64,000 bases of DNA from Sphingomonas taxi (GTDB lineage Bacteria > Pseudomonadota > Alphaproteobacteria > Sphingomonadales > Sphingomonadaceae): contig NZ_CP009572.1 of NCBI RefSeq assembly GCF_000764535.1, forward strand, positions 62,001-126,000. The letters run 5' to 3'. Numbering within the stretch: the stretch's first letter is position 1; the number at the start of each line of letters is the position of its first letter. The notes under the pieces were generated by a model that worked only from the letters and a program-made list of their open reading frames with translations, searched no databases and had not been told where the DNA came from. This document shows, in pieces, positions 26,860 through 34,245 of the stretch. A program made the translations under genes and the position numbers.

Positions 26860-29004
26860 TTATTCGTTGTAGTAGGAGGAGTAGCGCGCCGAATAATAGA
26901 GGCCGCCCATCGCTTCCGAGCGGTGATCGACCATCGTCAGCACCGCGCCGAGCACCTCGCCCTGGCTCTGTTCGAGCCCGGCGAGCGCGGCGTCGACCGC
27001 GGCGATCGGCGTCGTGTTCCACTTGATGACCAGCATCACCGCATCGGCGAGACCGACCAAAGTGCGGGCATCGGCGATGCCGAGCAGCGGCGGGGTGTCG
27101 AGGATGATGAAATCGTAGCGGCCGCGCGCCTCGGCGAGCATCGCTTCCATCCGGCCCCCGCCGAACAGGTCGATCGGGGTGAACAGCGAGCCCTGGACGA
27201 GCAGCAGGTCGAGTCCGTCGACCTCGTCGGGGATCACCGCCTGCGCCATCGACGCACGGCCTTCGAGCACGTCGGCAAGACCGGTGTCGACCGAGCGGTT
27301 GAGCGCGCGGAGCACGCCGGCACGGCGCACGTCGCAGTCGATCAGCAGCACACGGTCGCCGCTCAGCGCCATGATCCGCGCCAGCGACAGCGCGCTGGTC
27401 GTCTTGCCCTCGCCCGGCAACGTCGAGGCGAGCGCGATCACCTGGGTCGGCTGGCTCTGGTTGCGCGACACGATGAACGAGCGGATCGCGCGATAGGCCT
27501 CGGCATAGACCGTCATCGGCTTGGCGACGAGCGTCGTCGCCGGATTGGCGACGCGGCGCGACCGCAGCTTCCACGGCGTCGGCAGACGCGGCACCGAGGC
27601 GACGAACGGCAGGCCGAGCATCGTCTCGATGTCCTCGGGCTTGCGGATCGTCGAGCTCAGCCCCTCGAACAGCAGCACGCCGGCGAGACCGAAGACGAGG
27701 CCGATCAGCAGGCCGGCCGCGGCGAACGCCTTGACCTGCGGGAAGGTCGGCTTGGTCGGGATCGTCGCATTCTCGATGATGTTCGCCTGCGGCGTCGAGA
27801 CGCGCTGCGCCTGCGTCGACTGCTGCGCTGCCTGCGCGAGGCGGGTGTAGGCGGTACGCTTGGCCTCGGCGTCGCGCTCGAGGCTGCCGGCCATCACCGA
27901 CGCCTGGTCGTCGCGGGCAACGCCGCGCTGGAGCGTGTTGAGGCGATTGCGCAGGCTGGCGGCGCGTGCCTCGGCGGACAGCGCCTGGCTGCGCAGGCCG
28001 CCGACGACGCGCTGCGCCTCCTGGCGGATCTGCGCGTCGAGCGATTCGATCTGCTGCGCGACCTGGATCGACAGCGGATAGCGCGGGCCGTAGCGCGAGC
28101 TGAGCTCGGCGCGACGCTTCTCCGCCTCGGTGCGCTGGCGGCGCAGGTCGGCGATGACCCCCGACGACAGCACCGCGGAGATCGCGTCGGTACCGCCGGT
28201 GGCATTCTGCCGTTCCGCCACCGACACCGCCGAGCGCGCCGCGGCGGCCTCGGATTCGGCGGTGGCGAGCTGCATCGACAAAGGCGCGATCTGCTGGTCG
28301 GTGATCGTGCCGCCTTCGCCGCTCTGGCTGATGCCGCTCTGCGCGCGATAGGAGGCGAGGCGCGCGTCGGCGGTCTGGACCTCGGCGCCGAGCTCGCGCA
28401 GCCGGTTCTGGATCGACTGCGACTGTTTCGCCGCAGTGCCCATCAGATTGTCGGCGGTGCCGGCGACATAGGTGCTGGCATAGGTGTTGGCGATCCGCGC
28501 CGCCTTGGCACCGTCGATCGAGCGGATGCCGATGAGGACGAGATAGCTCTTGTCGTCGCGGTTGATCTTGAGGTGCTCGAGCACACCGCTGGTCGCGCGT
28601 TCGATCGCGGTGTTGGCGGGGCCCTTGCCGGTGAATTCCGGATCGCGATCGAGGCCGAGCTGGGTGACGACCTTGCGCGCGGTGGCGCGCGAGCCGATCA
28701 CCTGCACCTCGGTGTTGACCGCGGTCTGGTCGGCGGGCTGTTCGGTGCCGTTGCCGAAGTCGAGCGGCGAGGCGGCATTGGGGGTGATGCGCACCTTGGC
28801 GAACGCGTCGTATTTCGGCGTCAGCATCAGCGCCGTGCCGAGCGCGGCCGCGAACACCACCAGCGCGGTGACGACCACGATGATCCAGCGGCGACGGATC
28901 GCTTCGCCGACCGACTTCAGGGTGACAGCGCGCCGTCCGACATGACGTGACTGGTCGAAGCGGCTTGCTTCCTCTTGCTCGGCCAGCGTGGACATCTTGT
29001 TCAT
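26860..29004 (-). CDS. Wzc-type polysaccharide co-polymerase with BY-kinase domain
   Basis: Inner-membrane tyrosine autokinase controlling chain length and export, 714 aa. N-terminal Wzz domain with first membrane helix at about 40-61 (WIIVVVTALVVFAAALG), a long periplasmic coiled coil (about 180-410), and a second helix (AAAGLLIGLVFGLAGVLLF) with the preceding Pro-rich TKPTFPQVK. The kinase has Walker A ASTLPGEGKTTS (Lys534), Walker A' VLLIDCDVRR and Walker B FIILDTPPLLG. It ends in a Tyr cluster (YYSARYSSYY), the autophosphorylation tail. Sphingan systems often split these into two proteins (GelC/GelE); here they are fused. ATG at 28995 is an alternative start. Confidence 0.95.
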   Translation of the reverse strand: MNKMSTLAEQEEASRFDQSRHVGRRAVTLKSVGEAIRRRWIIVVVTALVVFAAALGTALMLTPKYDAFAKVRITPNAASPLDFGNGTEQPADQTAVNTEVQVIGSRATARKVVTQLGLDRDPEFTGKGPANTAIERATSGVLEHLKINRDDKSYLVLIGIRSIDGAKAARIANTYASTYVAGTADNLMGTAAKQSQSIQNRLRELGAEVQTADARLASYRAQSGISQSGEGGTITDQQIAPLSMQLATAESEAAAARSAVSVAERQNATGGTDAISAVLSSGVIADLRRQRTEAEKRRAELSSRYGPRYPLSIQVAQQIESLDAQIRQEAQRVVGGLRSQALSAEARAASLRNRLNTLQRGVARDDQASVMAGSLERDAEAKRTAYTRLAQAAQQSTQAQRVSTPQANIIENATIPTKPTFPQVKAFAAAGLLIGLVFGLAGVLLFEGLSSTIRKPEDIETMLGLPFVASVPRLPTPWKLRSRRVANPATTLVAKPMTVYAEAYRAIRSFIVSRNQSQPTQVIALASTLPGEGKTTSALSLARIMALSGDRVLLIDCDVRRAGVLRALNRSVDTGLADVLEGRASMAQAVIPDEVDGLDLLLVQGSLFTPIDLFGGGRMEAMLAEARGRYDFIILDTPPLLGIADARTLVGLADAVMLVIKWNTTPIAAVDAALAGLEQSQGEVLGAVLTMVDHRSEAMGGLYYSARYSSYYNE

Positions 29005-29037
29005 ACGGTCGCTATTTTCCCTTGGGGGACGACAGCG

Positions 29038-30333
29038 TTAGCGCTGCAGGACGATTGATAACAGCGCACGGGTTTCGTCGAAAGCCTGTAATCCGACGTT
29101 GCCGCGGGCGGACCGGTTGTCGCGTCCGACCAGCAGGCCGAAACCGAAATTGCGGTTGAGCAGATAGCGGCCGCCGGCACTGTAGCGGACGATCTTCGAC
29201 CGGCCGTTCTGGTTGACGAAATCGTCCTGCTCATAGCCGACCTGTGCGTTGAGCAGCAGGTTGCGAAGCAGTTCGTGATCGACGCGCAGCGCGGCCGCGG
29301 TCGCGAAGAAGCCGCTGCTGGTGCCGAAATAGCTGTCCTGCACGGTACGGCGGACGTTGAGCCCCACCGTGGTGAGCTGGGTCGGGAAATATTCGACCTT
29401 CGCTTCCGCCGCGATACCCGAAATGTCGCGGTAGATCGGCGAATCGTAGCGGCGGTTGACGTAGCCCACCCCGATGCCACCGCGGATCAGCGCCGACAGA
29501 TCGAAGCTCGCGCCCCCGATCACGTTGAATTCCTTGGAATCGCGATTGGGGATGCCGGTTGTCAGCGGATATTTGTAGGTCGTGTCGGTATAGCCGCCCT
29601 GCACAAACAGCGAGGTGTCGGGCGACACCGCATATTCGCCGCGCGCGGTGGTGCGCAGCAGCACCTGGTCGCGGCCCTGCTGGCTGATCAGCCCGCCCGA
29701 GAAGGACCGGACGTCCGAGAAGTTGAACTGGTCGACGCTGACCGCGACCTGGCCGCGGATGCGCGCGCCGGCGAAGGCGCTGCCGACGCTGGCGGTGGTC
29801 TGCTGGAACTGGATCGCCTCGGCGGCATCCTGCGGCGAGGCGGCGGACGAGCGCGGCTCGGTCGAGCGTGCGGTGCGCAGCAAGGTGTTGAAGGTCAGCG
29901 AGCGCGTCGCGTCGAGCCGGCCGCTGGCGTCGATATTGTAGTTGGTCTCGTTCCGCGGCGTCTCGCTGGCGAAGCGGCGCAGGCGCGCGCCGGCGTTGAA
30001 GTTCAGTTCGTTCGTCGACCAGTTGCTGTTCGCGGCGATCGACGGCGCGATCAGCGCATAGACGTCGCTCTGCTTGTTGTTGTCGACCTGATAAGCGTTG
30101 TCGCTGAAACCGGCACCGAGTTCCAGCTTCGGGTAGAGCAGGAACGAGCCCGCCCGCACGCCCTGCGCCTGATATTCCGGGCGCTCGCGCTGGAGGACGC
30201 TGGTGTTCTTGCCGCGATCGAAGTCGAGCGGCAGGTTTGGCAGGACCAGATTGGAATCGGTCGACTGCGCCTGCGCCACGCCGGCAGCGAATGGCATCGT
30301 CAGCATGCCCGCCAGGGCAACAAAGGGCAGCCG
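29038..30333 (-). CDS. Outer-membrane beta-barrel protein of the EPS export operon
   Basis: 431 aa from MRLPFVALAGML at 30333, chosen because AGG lies about seven bases before it; the frame is open to 30363. Signal peptide ends GVAQAQS. The rest alternates polar and hydrophobic residues as in transmembrane beta-strands (for example FLLYPKLELGAGFSDNAYQV, YALIAPSIAANSN) and ends ALLSIVLQR. It resembles the barrel proteins encoded beside wza/wzc in sphingan clusters (GelF position). Likely a helper for polymer passage across the outer membrane. Confidence 0.85.
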   Translation of the reverse strand, partial: RLPFVALAGMLTMPFAAGVAQAQSTDSNLVLPNLPLDFDRGKNTSVLQRERPEYQAQGVRAGSFLLYPKLELGAGFSDNAYQVDNNKQSDVYALIAPSIAANSNWSTNELNFNAGARLRRFASETPRNETNYNIDASGRLDATRSLTFNTLLRTARSTEPRSSAASPQDAAEAIQFQQTTASVGSAFAGARIRGQVAVSVDQFNFSDVRSFSGGLISQQGRDQVLLRTTARGEYAVSPDTSLFVQGGYTDTTYKYPLTTGIPNRDSKEFNVIGGASFDLSALIRGGIGVGYVNRRYDSPIYRDISGIAAEAKVEYFPTQLTTVGLNVRRTVQDSYFGTSSGFFATAAALRVDHELLRNLLLNAQVGYEQDDFVNQNGRSKIVRYSAGGRYLLNRNFGFGLLVGRDNRSARGNVGLQAFDETRALLSIVLQR

Positions 30334-30363
30334 CATCGAAATACCTGTCATCAAAGTCATCAA

Positions 30364-30798
30364 TTAAAACGAGGCGTAATTGGAGCTGCCACCGCCGATC
30401 CCGACGGCGGGACCCTGGGCAAGCGTCGCGCCCGGGCCGCCGACCGCGGCGGTGCCGTAGCGGTCGCAGCGCGAGGCGTTGGTGAGCACGTCGCGCAGCG
30501 CCTCGACGGTCGGCTTGGGGCTGCGCGGCACGTCGAGCGCCTCGTGCAGCGCGGCGACGACGACCGGGCAATTGGCCTGGCTCTGATCGACCGTATAAGC
30601 GATCTGCGCTTCGAGCTGGTCGCGGCCCGCCGGGGCGGGAACGCCGGCGATCGTCCGCATGATCTCGGTATAGAGCGCGATGACGTTGGGATCGTCGCGC
30701 GACACCATCGGCGACAGCGGCGTCACCGGGATCTGCGCGTCACCACTGGCACCGACGAAAGACAGCGTCGCCGCCATGCCGAACAAAACCAATCGCAT
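30364..30798 (-). CDS. Small secreted protein of the EPS export operon
   Basis: 144 aa from MRLVLFGMAATLSFVGAS, with AAGGGG six bases before the ATG. Signal peptide, then a helical domain with two Cys (QANCPVVVAAL, ASRCDRYG) that could form a disulfide, and a Gly-rich C-terminus. It lies between the Wza-like and barrel genes, 30 bases before the latter. No family recognised. Confidence 0.75.
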   Translation of the reverse strand: MRLVLFGMAATLSFVGASGDAQIPVTPLSPMVSRDDPNVIALYTEIMRTIAGVPAPAGRDQLEAQIAYTVDQSQANCPVVVAALHEALDVPRSPKPTVEALRDVLTNASRCDRYGTAAVGGPGATLAQGPAVGIGGGSSNYASF

Positions 30799-30964
30799 AG
30801 CTGAACCCCTTAGTTGACAAGTCTGTGTCACATAACGCCGCAATCGGCAATCACGTGGCATGGCCCGGTCAACATTCCGTCCGATTTCGGGACAATAATG
30901 GCCCTAATCACACGGTTTCGACGTATGTCCGGCGACGGAAAGGGGGCCGTCGCCGGGCCGGTTG

Positions 30965-31600
30965 CTAGAACAGACGCTCGCGAATGCGGATCGTGTCGCC
31001 GGGACGGACGCGCAGATCGGGCGACAGCGGCACCGTCTCCTCGGTCGCCTCGCCGGCGTGCTTGACCACCACCGACTTCTTGCTGGCGCGATAGGTGAAG
31101 CCCTCCGCCGTGGCGACCGCGTTGAGCACGGTGAGCCCCGAGGAATAGGGATATTCGCCCGGCTTGTTGACCTCGCCGAGGATATAATAGGGCCGGAAGG
31201 TCAGCACGTCGATGCTGACCCGCGGCTCGCGCAGATAGCCGTCGGCGAGCTTGCGCTGGATGGTCGCGGCGAGCGCGGTGGTGGTGACGCCGGCGGCATC
31301 GACGTCGCCGATCAGCGGCAGCGACAGCTTGCCGTTGGCGTTGACCAGGAATTCCCCCGACAGCGACGGTTCGTCGAAGATCAGGATGCGGATCTTGTCG
31401 GCGACGCCGAGCCGGTAATCGTCGGTCGACGCGGTGACGCCCGCCGGACCGGCCTGTGCCGAAGCGGTGACGCCGCCCGCGGCGGTGGCGGCAGGGCGCG
31501 CCGGCGCGCTGGCGGTGGTCGGCGCGGTCTGGCCGGAGGCGAGGGCAGGGCCGCAACCCGCCAGGCCGATCGCCGCGATCAGGGTCATCAGGATTTTCAT
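30965..31600 (-). CDS. Polysaccharide export lipoprotein (Wza/GumB type)
   Basis: 211 aa from MKILMTLIAAIGLAGCGP; lipobox LAGC with lipidated Cys. After a Thr/Ala-rich linker comes the Poly_export domain: DDYRLGVADKIRILIFDEP, NGKLSLPLIGDVDAAG, REPRVSIDVLTFRPYYILGE, then one SLBB-like repeat (PGEYPYSSGLTVLNAVATA). Short like GumB, so the outer-membrane pore may depend on the barrel protein encoded downstream. First gene of the minus-strand export operon; divergent from the LapG-like gene. Confidence 0.94.
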   Translation of the reverse strand: MKILMTLIAAIGLAGCGPALASGQTAPTTASAPARPAATAAGGVTASAQAGPAGVTASTDDYRLGVADKIRILIFDEPSLSGEFLVNANGKLSLPLIGDVDAAGVTTTALAATIQRKLADGYLREPRVSIDVLTFRPYYILGEVNKPGEYPYSSGLTVLNAVATAEGFTYRASKKSVVVKHAGEATEETVPLSPDLRVRPGDTIRIRERLF

Positions 31601-31782
31601 TCGCCGGACTTCCCCATTTGCCACTCTATCTTCCGAACGACCGCCGCAGCCGCGGTCTCAATCGGTTAAGGCTAGCGCAGGTCGCGATTATTGTCACCTG
31701 TCGGACACGCCCCGCAACGCGCCCTTTTCTGGGACGGCACAGGAATTTTCCTTAACCTTCCCGCGGTACATTGCATGACGAG

Positions 31783-32385
31783 ATGATCACCGCGCCCTCC
31801 TCGACCGGCCGTATCGCGGCCCTCCTTGCTGCGGCGCTGGCCGTGCTGTCCGCCACCCCGGCGAGCGCGAGCCGGCCCGACCTGTTCATTGCGCTCGCCC
31901 AGCCGATCACCCCGCCGCGCGGCTTTGCGGTGATGTGCGAGACGCGCCCCGATCTGTGCAGCAACCAGCCCTGGACGGGCGAGACCGAGATCACCGACGA
32001 CCTGCGCCTGCTCGACCAGGTCAATCGCACCGTCAACCGTCATGTCCGCCAGGAGAGCGATCTACGCGCCTACGGCCGTGCGGAGGTGTGGACGCCGTCG
32101 GGTCGCGGCCGCCGCGCGGTCGGCGATTGCGAGGATATCGCGCTGGAGAAGCGGCTGGAGCTGATCAAGGCCGGCTTCCCGCCCGACAATCTGTTCCTCG
32201 CGGTCGGCTATGCGCGGCGCATCGGCCTCCATGTCGTGCTGGTCGCGCGCACCGGCTCGGGCGATCTGGTGCTCGACAGCCGCGCCGCGGGTATCCGGAT
32301 GTGGCGCGACGTGCCCTATAGCTGGATCGGCGCGCAGTCGGGGCAGGACCCGGCGCGCTGGTTCGGCATCCAACGCAGCTCCTGA
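31783..32385 (+). CDS. Transglutaminase-like cysteine protease (LapG/BTLCP family)
   Basis: 200 aa with a signal peptide ending ATPASAS. The catalytic triad is readable: Cys116 in RAVGDCEDIALEKR, His150 in RIGLHVVLVAR, Asp165 in DLVLDSRAAG. These are the signatures of the bacterial transglutaminase-like cysteine proteinases. LapG of this family cleaves a surface adhesin when the cyclic-di-GMP receptor LapD releases it; no LapD or large adhesin is in the window. Start at ATG 31783; a TTG at 31771 is in frame. Divergent from the export operon. Confidence 0.88.
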   Translation: MITAPSSTGRIAALLAAALAVLSATPASASRPDLFIALAQPITPPRGFAVMCETRPDLCSNQPWTGETEITDDLRLLDQVNRTVNRHVRQESDLRAYGRAEVWTPSGRGRRAVGDCEDIALEKRLELIKAGFPPDNLFLAVGYARRIGLHVVLVARTGSGDLVLDSRAAGIRMWRDVPYSWIGAQSGQDPARWFGIQRSS

Positions 32386-32456
32386 CGGAACTTACCCATT
32401 GCTCGGCGATTGACCCCCTTCGGCTTTCAAGCCGTTCGATAACAGGGGTAATTTCG

Positions 32457-32726
32457 ATGAAGAAGATGGTGGTTCTCGCCATGGCGGCCGGTCTGGCCAG
32501 CCTGTCGGCCTGCAATTCCAGCCCGCGCGAGCAGGTTGCCGACAATATCGAGGCGAACAGCGAAGCGGTTGCCGACAATCTGGAAGACGCCGCGGACAAT
32601 GCGAGCACCAGCGCAGCCGAAGCCAGCCTCGAGAACAAGGCGGACGCGGTACGGGCGACTGGCCAGAACCAGGCCGACGACATGCGCACGAACGACCCCG
32701 ACACCAATCTGTCGAACGGTATCTGA
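32457..32726 (+). CDS. Small lipoprotein
   Basis: 89 aa. Signal peptide with lipobox LSAC (residues 16-19), then a highly acidic, Asn/Ala-rich helical stretch (REQVADNIEANSEAVADNLE) ending TNLSNGI. Preceded by a usable ribosome binding site (AGGGG) and followed by a clear terminator. Likely an outer- or inner-membrane lipoprotein of unknown role. Confidence 0.75.
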   Translation: MKKMVVLAMAAGLASLSACNSSPREQVADNIEANSEAVADNLEDAADNASTSAAEASLENKADAVRATGQNQADDMRTNDPDTNLSNGI

Positions 32727-32783
32727 CGGCCGGCGAAGTTCCGGGTCAGGCCGGGCTGTTCCCAAGCACAGCTCCGGACTGGG

Positions 32784-32812
32784 GGGCGTCCGGTCAACCG
32801 GGCGCCCTTTTT
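32784..32812 (+). terminator. Rho-independent terminator
   Basis: GGGCGTCCGG / CCGGGCGCCC stem (ten pairs with one G-T), loop TCAA, then TTTTT. It lies 57 bases after the small lipoprotein gene on the same strand and is the cleanest intrinsic terminator in the window. Confidence 0.85.
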
Positions 32813-32882
32813 CGTTGCGGCACGGCCGGCAACAGCCTGACCCCGCCCGCCGTAAACGACGGACGGGGCCGGACGTCACAGC

Positions 32883-33158
32883 TTAGTTGCTGTCGGAATC
32901 ATTGTCTTCCTTGTCGCTGATCAGCACCGCGGCGCCGATCGCGATACCGGCGACGATCACCGCTGCGGCGATCGGACCGATGCCGGCACCGGCGAGCTTG
33001 CTCGACTTGCCTGCGGGCGCGCCGGCACGATGCGCGGACGACAGCGACAGCGCGCTTGCGGCATTGGTCGGCGCGGCGACGGTCGGCGCGGCGCTGGCGG
33101 CGATCGGGCTGGCGACGAGGGCGAGCGTCGAGGCGCCCAGCATGACGGATTTAAGCAT
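32883..33158 (-). CDS. Small exported protein with C-terminal membrane helix
   Basis: 91 aa from MLKSVMLGASTLALV, with GGGAG eight bases upstream; the longer frame to 33350 is not protein-like. Signal peptide ending ASAAP, Ala/Ser-rich middle, then a hydrophobic segment (GPIAAAVIVAGIAIGAAVLI) and an acidic end (SDKEDNDSDSN). A common layout for short sphingomonad envelope proteins of unknown function. Confidence 0.75.
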   Translation of the reverse strand: MLKSVMLGASTLALVASPIAASAAPTVAAPTNAASALSLSSAHRAGAPAGKSSKLAGAGIGPIAAAVIVAGIAIGAAVLISDKEDNDSDSN

Positions 33159-33309
33159 AGAGATACTCCCGGTTGCGATTGTCGGCGAACATCGCCGCCC
33201 GACCGAACGCGTCAGGACGCGAGCCTCTACCATCCAAGCTACGGATTCTTTTGCACTGCGGTGTAACCGGGGCGGGGCGGGGGCGCGACATCGCCCGGCT
33301 CCGCGGCCG

Positions 33310-34086
33310 CTAGCCAAGCGGCGGACTGACGATGCGCGGGCGGCCGTCACGCGCCTGGACGAGCCATTGCGCGTCGTCTTCCAGGCCGAGCGCGGTGAGG
33401 CAGCCGGTTTCGTGCGCGCCGGTGTCGATGCCGATGCGATTGCCGCCGAGCCGCGGTACGCCGGGCTCGACGGTATGGCCGTGGACGACCACTTTCTCGT
33501 GGCGGCGCTTGCTCGACAGGAAGGGTTCGCGGATCCACAGCAGGTCGTCCGGGTCCTGCCGGGTCAGCCGCACCCGCGGACGGATGCCGGCGTGGGTGAA
33601 GAAATAATCGCCCAGGCTCCACGAATGCGGCAGCCGGTCGAGCCAGTCGACGATCGCGCCGTCGAGCGCGCTACGCAGCAGCGCCAGCGTGCGGGCGCTG
33701 TCGAACGGCCGCCCGCCGACCGGCACGCCCAGCCCCTCCAGTGTCGGGCGGCCGCCGAATTGCAGCCAGAAGGCAAGCGCCTCCTCGTCGCCGCGATAGA
33801 CGTCGACCAGCGCCGCCTCGTGATTGCCCTTCAGCACCTTCACGCCTTCGTCGCCGGCAAGCGAGAAGACCTTGAGCAACGTCGCCGAATCCTTGCCGCG
33901 ATCGATGAAGTCGCCGAGGAACACCAACGTCACCGCAGCCGGCGGGCGGGCGTGGGAGTCGACCCGGATCGCCTCGAGCAGGCGGATCAGCAGATCCGCC
34001 TCGCCGTGGATGTCGCCGATCGCATAGACGCGCCGGCCCGGCGGCAGGCACGGTTCGGTCGCGGGGCGGCGGCTTCGGAATACCAT
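33310..34086 (-). CDS. PPP-family metallophosphoesterase (serine/threonine phosphatase-like)
   Basis: 258 aa from MVFRSRRP; starts up to 34173 are in frame. All metal-binding motifs are present in order: VYAIGDIHGEADLL, FLGDFIDRGKDS, LKGNHEAAL, FTHAGIRP and VVVHGHTVEP. This is the bacterial PPP type (PrpA/ApaH relatives). A possible partner is the BY-kinase or another phosphoprotein, but no evidence ties it to the EPS genes except distance. Confidence 0.9.
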   Translation of the reverse strand: MVFRSRRPATEPCLPPGRRVYAIGDIHGEADLLIRLLEAIRVDSHARPPAAVTLVFLGDFIDRGKDSATLLKVFSLAGDEGVKVLKGNHEAALVDVYRGDEEALAFWLQFGGRPTLEGLGVPVGGRPFDSARTLALLRSALDGAIVDWLDRLPHSWSLGDYFFTHAGIRPRVRLTRQDPDDLLWIREPFLSSKRRHEKVVVHGHTVEPGVPRLGGNRIGIDTGAHETGCLTALGLEDDAQWLVQARDGRPRIVSPPLG

Positions 34087-34245
34087 TGGGACAACCAGAC
34101 ATGCCGCGGGCGGACCAACGGGGAGCGGGATCGGGCGGGACGGGGTGAAACGGCGAGCGGCTCCAACCATCATATCCGCCGAGCGGCAACCGATATTTAA
34201 CTCGGTGCCGCTAAGAACTTGAGAATAATCTCAAGTTGGATCGTC

